The notes below the pieces were generated by a model that worked only from the letters and a program-made list of their open reading frames with translations, searched no databases and was not told where the DNA came from. A program made the translations under genes and the position numbers. A stretch of DNA of 64,000 nt from Cymbidium sinense (lineage: Eukaryota; Streptophyta; Magnoliopsida; Asparagales; Orchidaceae), in the NCBI GenBank assembly GCA_021442155.1, contig CM038222.1, forward strand, positions 26,274,148-26,338,147. Reading direction: 5' to 3'. How positions within the stretch are numbered: position 1 is the stretch's first letter; every line of letters starts with the position of its first letter. Below are positions 51,613-62,783 of the stretch, piece after piece.

Positions 51613-53600
51613 TGCTCAAATGAATAGGTTTTTGCTAAAAGATTGAGTATCTTGCTACCTAAAATTATATCCCCCAATCAAATTGGTTTTGTTAAAGGGA
51701 GATCCATTACTGGTAATGTTCTATTAGCCCAAGAGATGATTCATGATTTGAATGCCAAATTTTGAGATGGTAACCTGCTTTTTAAGCTTGACATTTCAAA
51801 AGCCTACGATAATATTGGTTAGGTTTTCCTTTATAAAATTTTGGCTTTATTTGGGTTTTCTAACCAAGTTATTACTTTAATTAAGAATGGGATTGAGAAC
51901 TCTTAGTTTTCTATTCTTTTTAATGGTGAAGTGAATGGATTTTCCTCCTCTTCTCGTGGGTTAAGGCAAAGTGAGCTTTTTTCTCTTGCTCTTTTCTTTA
52001 TTATTATGGAATATCTCTCTAGATGTCTTGAACGTATGTTTAGTAGAATGCCTCACATGTTCTACAGAACCATTGATGGGTTTTCCATTTCTCATCTTAG
52101 TTTTGTTGATGGTTTCATAATATTTTGTAATGCCTCGACTCATTATATTAAAAAATTATGTAATTTCTTAAATCAATTTGGTAGGGAGAGTGGGTTGAAT
52201 ATTAATCATGATAAAAGTTGTCTTATTACTAGCTCTTCTATCTCCTTATCTAAGATCAATGTTATCAGGAATATTATGGGCTTCTCTCATCAAAATCTCC
52301 TTGTCAAATACCTGGGGACTCCTTTATATAAAGGCATAAAAAGATCTTCTTTATTTGATGATGTTATTCAAAAAATTAATAAGAAAATCTCTTCTTGTGA
52401 ATTTCATTTACTCTCCTTTGGTGTTAGAGTTATCCTGATCAAAAGTACCCTTTGCTCTTTGCCAATGTATCTCTGGTCTGCTATTGTATATACTCATTAT
52501 ATTATTTAAAAGATTAATAGACTTTTTAACAATTTTTTTGGGGGTCTAATAGATATACCCAAATATTACATTGGGCTAGCTGGCATAACTGTTGTGGTAC
52601 TAATAATGAAGGTGTTTTGAGTTGCAAAACCTTAGAGGATTCTATTCATTATTTTTCCTATAAAATGTTGTGGAACTTTAGAAATAAAGATAGTTATTAG
52701 TCAAAGTTTATGCATGCTAAATATTGTTAGGGCAAACACCTCCCTCATTTGTATTTTCAAAATTGGGGATTCTTTTACCTGGAGAAAGATTTATAGTATC
52801 AAATGGAGTGCTGAGAATATAATTTTTTGGGGTATCAATTCTGGTTTCTCCTTTTTTGGCAAAGCAACTGGCTTGGTCAAGGCTCTACTGATTCCCTTCT
52901 TAATACTTATGGTACTTAATAATAATTGGGATGTGATTCAATTGAATAACCTTGTCCCAAATGTGATCATTGAAAAATTTCTCAAAATTTTCTCTCACCC
53001 TAATGAACCCGACCAAATTCTTTTCAAAATCTGTTCTTTTGGAGATTTTATTTCTAAGGATGTTTAGCAATTTATCAAACTTAAATATCAGTATTCCTTG
53101 GTTTTTACCAAAATTTGGAATAATAGTGTCCCTAGTTCATTTTTGGTCTTAACTTGACGCATTCTTAAGCATTATATCTTTATGGATGCTACTCTTTTAA
53201 AAAAGGATTCCACCTCCCCTCTAAATGTCACTAATGTTATCACATTGAAAGTGTGGATCATGTTTTTGTCAATGGCCCTATTACTGCTATATTGTGGAAC
53301 TGGTATGATAATGTTTTTAATACCTTTCATTTTAATGGCTCACTTTCTATTATGCAACTTCTTGAAGCATGTTTCTCTCATACTTCTAAGGGTCATGTTA
53401 AAATTATTTAAGATATTACTATTCCTTGGTTTATTTGGATGGATAAAAATGATTCAAAGCACTATAATAATCCTATGAATTATAATTGTATCATTGCTAT
53501 ATCCAAATATAAAATTTTCTCTCTTTCTAAAGCCAATCATCTTACTTCAATTTTAAAGGCTACTAGTCTGAGGCCTTGAAATTTGGGATTAACCATCTAC
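51613..53600 (+). pseudogene. LINE (L1-type) reverse transcriptase ORF2, degenerate
   Basis: Reads NRFLLKRLSILLPKIISPNQ, GFVKGRSITGNVLLAQEMIH, FKLDISKAYDN (RT block A with its Asp), then from 51931 an uninterrupted 192 residues. In that stretch SRGLRQSELFSLALFFIIME replaces the usual RGLRQGDPLSPALF. LSFVDGFIIFCNAS replaces the FADD catalytic box, so a catalytic Asp is lost. Then LGTPLYKG, FGVRVILIKSTLCSLPMY and, in another frame, LHWASWHNCCGTNNEGVLSC, LEDS, the zf-RVT region. The endonuclease half is absent. Several stops and frameshifts: dead. Confidence 0.85.
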
Positions 53601-53639
53601 TTGTAATGTTTCTTCCAACCAAAAAATTATCCATTGGAT

Positions 53640-54130
53640 TAAACCTAATCATAATTGTATGAAGGTTAACACTGATGGCTTGATCTCTAATGGTTGTTAT
53701 GGTTGAGGTGGAATTTTGAGAGATCATGGTGGCAAGGTAATTTCTGCTTTTGCTACCCCTTTAGATTCTTATTTTGTTTTATTTGTTGAACTTAAAGGCT
53801 TTCATCATGCCAATTCCATTTATTTACAAAGTGGTTTTTCTAAGATCTGGGTTGAAGTTGATGCCCTCCTTCTTTTAGATTTACTTAAGTCTAACTTGCA
53901 TGGCAATGCTGAAGTGTTTTATTTTCTTAATCATACTAGGAGTCTTTTTGCTAATCTAGATTTTTAAATATCTTGTATTTATAGAGAAGGAAATTCTTGT
54001 GCTAATTTTCTTGCCAACTTAGGGGCCAATTCTTCTAATTTGCAAATGTTTTCTAATGAAGATCTTCCTTTTTTATTAAGGGGTCTTATTAATCTAGATA
54101 AAATTGGGTTGCCTTATCTTAGAAGCTTTT
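53640..54130 (+). pseudogene. LINE C-terminal RNase H domain
   Basis: Reads HWIKPNHNCMKVNTDGLIS, a stop in place of a Gly-neighbouring codon, GGILRDHGGKVISAFATPL, then VELKGFHHANSIYLQSGFSK, WVEVDALLLLDLLKS, and after one more stop YREGNSCANFLANLGA. This is the RVT_3-type RNase H of plant L1-like LINEs. NTDG, the E of VELKG and EVDAL keep the first three acidic positions; the last (normally ADxLA) reads ANFLA. It lies downstream of RT in the expected order. Confidence 0.8.
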
Positions 54131-56395
54131 AGCTCTTCCTTCCTTCTTTGTGGTTTTCGATTACTCTGTGTTGATGGTTTTTTTTTGTTTTTGATATTTC
54201 CTCTGCTAGTTTGGGTTTCAGTTTTCTCTTCACCTAAATCTCATTTTGTTCTCTAGTATGGATTCTTCCTATTTTTTTGGATTGGTTGGGTTATTTTTCA
54301 TTACTTTGGTTTTTTGTTATAGTTTTTGGTTTCTAGTTTGTTTTGTCTCCATTCTTGGTGGAAGTCAGGTTTTCAACAAGTGGAAGTTGTTTACCTGTCT
54401 TCTGCTTATTGTGGTTCTCTCTTCTTGTTTGCTCCTTGTTATGGTTGAATTATGTTATTTTGGTGATGGGCAGGGTTTTCTCCCTGGCTTTATTGTTCGC
54501 CTGTGTGGTTTTTTCTGGCTTTGGTTATTTAATGAATAAGTTTTTTTGCAGCCTAATTTGTTTGGTTTGGGTTTGCTAGTTGGCAGGTTGCTGGTGAAAT
54601 CTGGATGTGGGTATTATCCCTACCTAGCTTGTGTTGTTCTTTCTGGATTTGTTATCCACCTTTAGTTCTAGTTCTCATTTTTGTTGGTTATTTTATTAGG
54701 TTTTTCTAGGGTGGTTACTTTGTGGCTAGATGGCCCATCGCCTACATATTTCATACTATTTAGGGTGGTTCTTCCAAGTGCTTTTGGCTTCCCCTTTTTC
54801 AGTAGTTAAACCCTTCCCCACTACTTCTGTTATTTGGGATGTGAGATTCTTGGGTGGGGATTGCTCATCGGATAGTAGTTTTTGGTAGAAGTGTTTTTAT
54901 GGATACTACTTTTGCTGTTATGATGGGTTGGGTGACTTTGTGATTTGTTGCTTTGCTCTTGGAGAACTATTTTTTGCGCTCTTTTTTTACTTTGTTTCTT
55001 CATTGTTTGGTTTTGAGAATGGATGTCTCGGTTTATTGTATCCTCTTATGGGTTGGTCCTCCTCCATATTATTGAGGTTTTGTCAAGTGGTGGTGATGAC
55101 TCTTGGTTGGATATTATCTATCCTTGGGTGATGGTGGTTGTGTTGGGTCACTATTATTCTGCAATTTTTGTCAGTTGGCTTATTTTTTGTACTAAGCTTC
55201 TTATTATCTTATCATTGGCTACTGTCTCTAACTTTATGGATTGGATTTTCTTTTTCTTTGATTGGGATTAGTGGCTGCTATCTATTTCTATCTCCCTAAG
55301 TATCTTCATTGTTTGTGGATTGATGACTATTGTTGGACTTTATATTGATGGTTCTGAGATTGATGATTTGAATCTTCTATTATTAAGGTGGTTTGCTTTG
55401 AGGCTTTCTTGGCTGGCTGGTTGGATTAGCTATTTTGGCTGGATGGGCTAGTTAATGGAGTGTTTATTTTGGCAAAATTTTCCTGCTCCTTTGGTGACTG
55501 TGCTAGGAAACTGCTGCTTATCTTTCTGTGACTCTCTTCTTCTGGTTTCCTCCTTGGACCTTGCGCCCTCTCTTGCTATTAGAATTATTATTAGGGGTTT
55601 TATTGTTGGCTCTTGCCTATCCTTTTGATGGAGGATCCTACCACTTATGTGTTTTCTTTTTCCTTTGTATTGTCTCTATTTAGTGCTTTTTCTCATATTA
55701 TGAGGTTTGCTCCTATTGATTTTGTTATCCATTCTTGGTGGTGCTCCTTTAGGTTTGCTGCTATCCTGGTGGATTACCTTTGTATCTATCATATTGAGCT
55801 TGATATCTCTGATTGCTGGGTGTTTGGTGGCTATTTTTGCTTTTTGGAGGATTTCACAAGCTGGCATAATGATTGTCCTTGGAAAAAGTGCTACAAGAGT
55901 TATATGATAATGATGATGTTTTCCACTTTCTTCTTTTGGCTGGCAGCACTATATGTAATTTTAACCCTTCACCTGAAGTTTAGATGCTTATATATAGTGT
56001 TCCTCCTTTAAATGATTGTAATTGAGCCTGAGCCTTTTCTTTATCTTATTCATTTTATTTGCTCTCACTCTTTAAGCTTGATTATTTACTTGATTAATTG
56101 TACTCATCATTTTAAAAGCATTTTGCAGATCTCTTTTATAGGTTTGGAGACTACTCATGGTGGATGATGTTGGTTTCAAAAGGATCATATGGGGTTTGTT
56201 GCTGCTTACTTTGATTTTCATTTATTGATTAATGTTTTTGTTTTCCTTTGCTTGCTTTCCATAACTATTGTAATAGTTAGGGGGCTTATCTCTTTAGGAC
56301 CTTTTGTAGCTCTTTGAGCATTAGCTTAGAGATTTTCCCCCTCTAAGGACTTTGTACCTTTTCTTTATGGTAATAAAATTTCCCTTATTTCCCTA
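54131..56395 (+). mobile_element. T/G-rich 3' region of the LINE
   Basis: About 2.26 kb with a strong excess of T and G on the plus strand and no recognisable domain. The many Phe/Leu/Trp-rich open frames (for example 54246-54539 and 55613-56011) reflect the composition. It ends CTTTATGGTAATAAAATTTC, the kind of 3' end common in plant LINEs, right before CCCTAAA-type DNA at 56396. It is unusually long for a 3' UTR and could contain another T-rich insertion. Confidence 0.6.
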
Positions 56396-56444
56396 GAAAA
56401 ACCTTAAACCCTAAACTAACCCTAAACTAACCCTAAACCTTAAG
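56396..56444 (+). repeat. Short CCCTAAA stretch
   Basis: About 50 bp of AACCCTAAACTAACCCTAAA between the LINE 3' end and GRP module 9. Confidence 0.8.
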
Positions 56445-56932
56445 AATGTGTAGAACCTTGATGGCAGGAACATCACCGTCAACTAGGCTCAGTGTAGATC
56501 TGGTGGTGGAGGTGAAGACGGAGGTGGCAGTTAACGCAGTGGTGGTGGGGGATCTGGAAGTGCTAGTGGATATGGAGGTGGTGGTCAGAGAAGTGGTGGT
56601 TATGGAGGTGGGATGAGTGACGAAGGTTACAGCCGTGGTGGTAGCGGACAGAGAGATCGGGGATATGATGGAGGATCCTTCTACTCGTGAGGCTGGGGTG
56701 GTTCTAATGGGAACCAGAGAAATTGAAGAATGGCTTATCTAATCTGCTGCTTATGGAATTGTGTCTTTACAATAGAGACAATTCAACTTACCTAAGGTTT
56801 TTGATTTGCTCTATGGGTGCTCATTTTTTATCTATGTCGTCGCTTGTGTCATAGAAAACTTGGGGTGCTACTTGGTTGTTGAAATCGAACAGAATAAATG
56901 TTGAATTTAAATTTGTTCTCTCTTAAAAAAAA
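56445..56932 (+). pseudogene. GRP 3' module 9
   Basis: Begins AATGTGTAGAACCTTGATGG with a stop (TAG) at the third codon, then LDGRNITVN. The glycine-rich tail is frameshifted; GGSGQRDRGYDGGS and SNGNQRN are readable. The 3' UTR is typical and ends TCTCTCTTAAAAAAA. Confidence 0.8.
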
Positions 56933-58030
56933 TCAAAAACCCTAAACCCTAAAATAAAACTTAAACTTGAAACCTAAAACCTAAATCCTAAACCAAAAAC
57001 CCTAAACTCTAAACCCTAAACCCTAAATCCTAAACCTTAAACTAGCTTTAAACCATAAACCATAAACCCTAAACCCTACAAAGTTAAAAACCTAAATCTA
57101 AACTAAATAAAACCTAAAAATAAAATAAATAAAAAAACCTAAACCAAAATAAAATAATAAAATAGAAATATAAACTAAAACCTAAACCTAAACCTAAACC
57201 TCAACTAAAAATAAAATAAAATAAAAAATAAAAAACTAAACTAAAATAAAATAAATAAAAACCTAAACTAAACTAAAAAATAAAAAACCTAAATAAAATA
57301 AAAACAAAACCTAAAATAAAATAAAATAAAAACTAAATAAATACCTAAACATAGAAAATAAACCTAAAAATAAATTATAAATAAAACCTAAACCCTAAAC
57401 TAAAATAAAATCTAAACCTAAAATAAAAATAAAATAAACATAAACCTAAACTAAAATAAATAAATCCTAAACCTAAACCTAAAATAAAATAAACCTAAAC
57501 CAAAACTAAATAAGATATAATAAAGTAAAACAAAAACCTAAAACCTAAACTAAAAAAATAAAATAAAAACCTAAACCTAAACCTAAAAATAAAAAATAAA
57601 ACCTAAACCTAAAAAATAAATGTAAAACTCAACTAAAAATAACGATAAATGTAAAAAATAAACTAAAATAATTTAACTAAACTAAATAAAAATAAAAAAT
57701 AAGCATAATTAAAAATTAAAATTAAAATAAACTCAAATAAATAAAATATAAACTAAATAAACCAAAACCTACCATTTTACTTAATTTATAAAAAAAAACC
57801 TTAAACCCTAAATCCTAAACCCTATACCCTAAAAGTAACCCTAAACTCAACCCAAACCCTAAACCCTAAACCCTAAACCCTAAACCATAAACCCTAAACC
57901 TTAAATGCTAAAAACTACAACCCTAAACCCTAAACCCCAAACCTTAAACATTAAACTAACCCTAAACCCTAAACCCTAAACCCCTTAAACCCTAAACTAA
58001 CCTAAACCCTAAACCTAAACCCCCCAAATG
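56933..58030 (+). repeat. Satellite unit between GRP modules 9 and 10
   Basis: CCCTAAA, then an AAATAAA block from about 57090, a boundary motif at 57768, then CCCTAAA repeats to the next module. No genes. Confidence 0.85.
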
Positions 58031-58487
58031 AATGAGAACCTTGATGGCGGAAAATCACCCTAAACTAGGCTGGGTCAGCTCAGTGGGAGAGAGCGAGGTA
58101 TTATCGTGTGGTGGTGGGTGGATCCAGTAGTGGATATGGAGGTTGTGGTCAGAGCAATGGTGGTTATGGAGGTGGGATGAGCGATGAAGGTTATAGTTGT
58201 GGTGGTGGAGGGAGAGATCGGGGATATGATGGCGGATCCCACTACTCAAGAGGCGGGGGTGGTTCTAATGAGAGAGACTGAAGAATGGCTGATCTAGTCG
58301 GCTTCTTATGGAATTGTGTCTTTACATTAGAGATGGTTATACTTATCTAGGGATTTTGATTTGCTCCGTGGGTACTCATTTTTCATCTATGTCATCGCTT
58401 GTGTCTTAGAAAACTTGTGATGCTACTTGGTTGATGAAATTGAAAAGAAGAAATGTTGAATCTAAATTTTTTTTATATTAAAAAAAC
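58031..58487 (+). pseudogene. GRP 3' module 10
   Basis: Starts AATGAGAACCTTGATGGCGG with a small deletion in the NGQNLDGR codons. Further deletions shorten the tail. It retains GGYGGGMSDEGYSCGGGG, RDRGYDGGSHYSRG and the 3' UTR. Its position before a CCCTAAA array and element A mirrors module 1. Confidence 0.8.
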
Positions 58488-58848
58488 CATAAATCCCAAA
58501 CCCTAAATCCTAAAGTAAAACTTAAACCTTAAACCTAAAACATAAACCCTCAACCTTAAACCCAAAATCCAAAAAACCATAAACCCTAAAAATTAAACCC
58601 TAAACCCTAAACCCTAAACCCTAGACCCTAAACCCTTAACCCTAAACCATAAACCCTGAACCCTAAAACCCTAAACCCTAAACCCTAACACTTAAACCAT
58701 AAAACCATAAACCCTAAACCCTAAAACCTACAACCCTAAACCATAAACCCTAAACCATAAATCCTAAACCCTAAACACTAAACCTTAATCACTAAACTAT
58801 CCCTAAACCCTAACCCTAAACCCTAAACCCTAAACCCTAAACCTTGAA
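58488..58848 (+). repeat. Degenerate CCCTAAA array
   Basis: About 360 bp of imperfect telomere-like repeats between GRP module 10 and the right copy of element A. It is the counterpart of 3142-3470. Confidence 0.85.
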
Positions 58849-59967
58849 TAAAGATGTCATTTGGAGTAGGTCTAAAGAATGACCTAATCCTAATATAGTT
58901 ATGGTAGCTAAAGAAAATGTGTTCAAAAGACTTTCCCTTGACTATTAGAGATTTGAATACCCTAAACCTTATCCCTAAATTAAGTTATATTACCATTTAT
59001 TATAGAATAATGTAGCATCATATATTTGAGCATGTAGTGATGTGCTTTTGATTGTTATAAGATGTTTTGAAATATTTTTGTCTATTATGGTATTGTGCCT
59101 TATAGCCTATATTAATATAAATCATAAAAATATTATTTTATAAAATCCGATGATGAAATTTTCTAAATTTGAAGTGGGAATTAGGTTGTAGCACCAAAGG
59201 TGTTATACTCCTCTTGTAGTCTAGAAAGTAAGAATTTATGTTCAAAATAAATATTATATGTTGTAGCATAGTATAACATCATATATCATAATATATTATT
59301 ATGTGTATTTAAATTATTTTAGTACTTTGTAATCATGCAGTGAAGCCTACACTAGCATTATTTATAAAAATGTTAATTTAGACATTAAAATGGTGGAATT
59401 TAGCAAAATTCATAATAGGTAGAGCATGGCATCATAATGTATATTTAAATGTAAAATATGTAAGTGATATGACTAAAATATATAGTTTTTTATTGTTTAG
59501 ACTAATTTTATGATTTTTTATCTTAAGCAATCCCTTATGATGTGATATACAATATAATATAATATAATATAATATGTTATAGTGTATTATAATATAGGAT
59601 GCCATAACATAGTGTAGCATCATGCATTATAGCATACTATTATGTATTATATGTATATATCATTAGATTTTAGTTTGTTATAGTATGATGTAGTAGAGTT
59701 TGTATCGGTATAATTCATAAAAATACTGATTTATAGGCTGAGATGATGGGATTTGGCTAAATTTAAGGTAAGCTTTAGGGAACATCATTGGGGGTGTCCT
59801 ATGGTGTGTCATTTAATTAAAAAAATGGAATTTTGAATCCAAAATAAATGTTCATTTTCAACCAAATTTTATAAATTTTTTGCTTAAAATGATTCATTTT
59901 AAGGTGTAATGTAAGGTAATATATTATATGAAAGCATATTAAAATATAATGTACATAGCAATATAAC

Positions 59968-60003
<36 letters not shown>

Positions 60004-62783
60004 TGTGGTGGTGTGTTACTAAATGTTATTGTACATTTTAGTATGTTTAACTTTTGTTATAATACAATGGGTCAAAACTCAAAAAAATATTAATTTGAAT
60101 GTTGAGATGGAAGAATTTGGCCAAATTCATGGCACACACCAAGAAGCAACACCAAAATTATGCTATTTTGTATGATTTCTAATAGAAAAATAATAATTTT
60201 ACATCCAAAATGAACATTATTCATATTTTGAGAAAATTTTGTCATTTGTTCCTTTTAAGTGATTCTAATGAGGTGTAATGTTAGACAATATATTATATTA
60301 TAGCAAATTATAATCACATATTATAATACATATAGTGTGTTAATTCACACTATAATATGTTTAGCATGTATAGTTAGTTTGAGTTTGCACCATCACATAT
60401 CATAAAATATTGATTACAATGTTAAGATGATGTAATTTGAACTAATACATAGTTTGGCTTTTGGTTGAAACATTAATGGTGTGCATAAGAGAAGAAATAA
60501 GATTTGATGAGAATTCCATGTCAAGGACATGGAGGGAGAACCGCTAGGGGATCACACATGCATTGGACATGACATGCAAGGGGTCTATGTTGAGGGGATA
60601 GAAGAAGAAAATCTACTAGGGATAAGCTTTGAATTTGATTTGATTATATGATTTGTGGAAAGAAGAACCACTAGGGATAATAATCTATAATCCACCAGGG
60701 ATTAAGATCGAATTGACATTAATTTGATTTGTTTTAATTGATGTGGAGGCATATTTATGAGAGATATGGGCTCGAGTTTACTAGGGATCAGGTATTTCAA
60801 CCTTCCACTAGGGAAGCAGGTTCAGGCTATCCGCTGGGGATTGGGATTTGAGTTTGATTTCATAGATTTGTTTGGGGATGTATTCGTTGGGAATAAGAGT
60901 TTGGTTGGATTTCTTTTATTTAGACTCTACTAGGGGAGTTGGTTTAATTTTTTAACATTGGGGCAATTGGTTTTGAATTTGATTTATTTGCTTAACTTGT
61001 TTATATATGATTTGGGGCTTCACTAGGGAGAAGGGTGTGATTTAACTCCAGGAAAAAAATGGGTGGGTTTATAATTTAATGAGTTAATGTAAGGACCATG
61101 TCGGTGTGCGATGGACCTACTGAGAAGGGGCTATATCAACCTTGACTTAACTCAGGTTTACAATTTCGAAGGGATAGTCTACTGGCTATGGGGTAGAGCT
61201 AGCCAACCTAAGGGATTGCCTTTCAGTGTGCAATGGCTATGCTAGGAAGAAGGCATAGCAGACTTACATCTTTAAAAGTGAGGAACAATAGATGGAGTGA
61301 CTTGTTGGATATACAACAAAATGAACCTGACCTAGGGAAACTATTAAGTGAATGTTGCTGGGGACTTATGTCAACTCAAAAGTAGTCAGGATTAATTTTA
61401 TCTTAATATCATGTGATTTGATTTGGTTTGTTTGGCTTAGTTTGATTTTGAATTAAGGGCATATCTGTTGGGGATGTGAGCTCGATCAAAGTTGATAGAT
61501 ATAATTTATGAGCCATGTCGGTGTGCAATGGACCCACTGAGAAGGGGCTATATCGGCCTTATCCTATCTCAAATTTACAAATCCAAAGGGATAGTCTACT
61601 GGTCGTGGGGTAGAGCTAGCTAACCTAAGGGCTTGCTTATCGGTGTGGAATGGTTGTGCTAGGAAGAAGGTGTAGCAAACTTACATCTGTTAAAGCAGGG
61701 AACAACTGCTTGGGTGACCTGTTGGTAGCACAACAAATTGAACCCGACTTAGGGATGACTACTGATTGAATGCCACTATGGACTTATATCAACTTGAGAG
61801 TAGTCAGGTGATTCCAATAGGGAGTTTTTCTGACACTGCCATAAAGATAGGATGCTTTCTTGAGAAAACATACCTCTACGGGTGTCCTCATAATCCACAA
61901 GTGATTATATATATTTCTATATGTTTACAAGGACCCTATTAGTGTTAGAGGGCCACACTGAGAAGGGGCTATGCAGGCCTTGGCCTATCTCAGATTTACT
62001 ACACCAAGGGAGAATCTGCACATCCACGGGACAGATTCTCCAACCAGAGGGGCGGTTACTAAAAATGGAAAACTGTCAATCTAATAGTAACCCATGTAGT
62101 GTTAAAATGGGGTCACAAAAGAGATGATTCAAATATAGTGCCCATAAGGAACGTACTGCTAGGGGCGTTATCCTGAGTCCTAGAAAAGAAAGCCTATAGG
62201 TTAATGGTGGCCAACTCAAGGAGAAAGCATAGTAGACTTACATCTGCCATGAGTGGTTTATCCTAAGGAGTGAGAACCAACCAACCAAAGGTGTATCCGT
62301 CAGCATGAGTTGCGTATCCATTAGCATAGTAAGAACGAACCAGCCTAAGGTGCCCGTCGGTGTGCAATGATCAATATGGAAGGAAAGCATGTAAGCTTAC
62401 AACTTTCAAAGTGGAATTGATTATCGGGATAGTCTATCATTGGCGGAATAGATGCTATCTGACCTAGAGCGACTACTAAGCGGGTAGCCCCGAGGAAGGA
62501 CTTGACCAGACTTGAAGCCGTCAGGAGGGAAAGAGCCACTAGGGAACTTATCCTAAACTTCAAACATACTTGACCCAATAAATTCATAATGGCTAATACA
62601 AGAAGAAATCGAAGAAGACTCACATCCTCCTAAACAAAGCCAACATGAAGTACCTTACTGGCCATGCATTAAGGCCTACCAAACTAACAAGGTGCTCGTC
62701 AGTGTGTAGTGGCCAAGTAAGAAAGGAAAGCATAGCAGACTTACATCCTCCAAAGCAGAAAGACCATTAGGGTGACACACTCC
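58849..62783. mobile_element. Repeat element A, right copy
   Basis: Begins TGAATAAAGATGTCATTTGG and follows the left copy closely, at roughly nine bases in ten over the first 130 bp by eye. It has a single AT-rich unit, the CCGCTGGGGATT-type segment, then repeats of about 420 bp near 61086, 61508 and 61925. It is interrupted at 62783, at a point matching about 9597 of the left copy (GTCACACAC there, GTGACACAC here), by element B. Open frames at 61921 and 62345 are not conserved. Confidence 0.7.
59971..60001. repeat. (AT)n microsatellite
   Basis: About 15 AT units inside the right copy of A. The left-copy units have only ATGTATATGAA or ATATATATGAA here, so this is a local expansion. Confidence 0.85.

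Noticed and set aside
54246..56011. Several membrane-protein-like open frames
   Set aside because: Their Phe/Leu/Trp content follows from the T/G bias. No start context, conserved motif or consistent frame was seen.
1..58848. CRISPR-like or bacterial repeat arrays
   Set aside because: Repeats are 6-7 bp or about 1 kb, there are no unique spacers of uniform length, and the context is plant.
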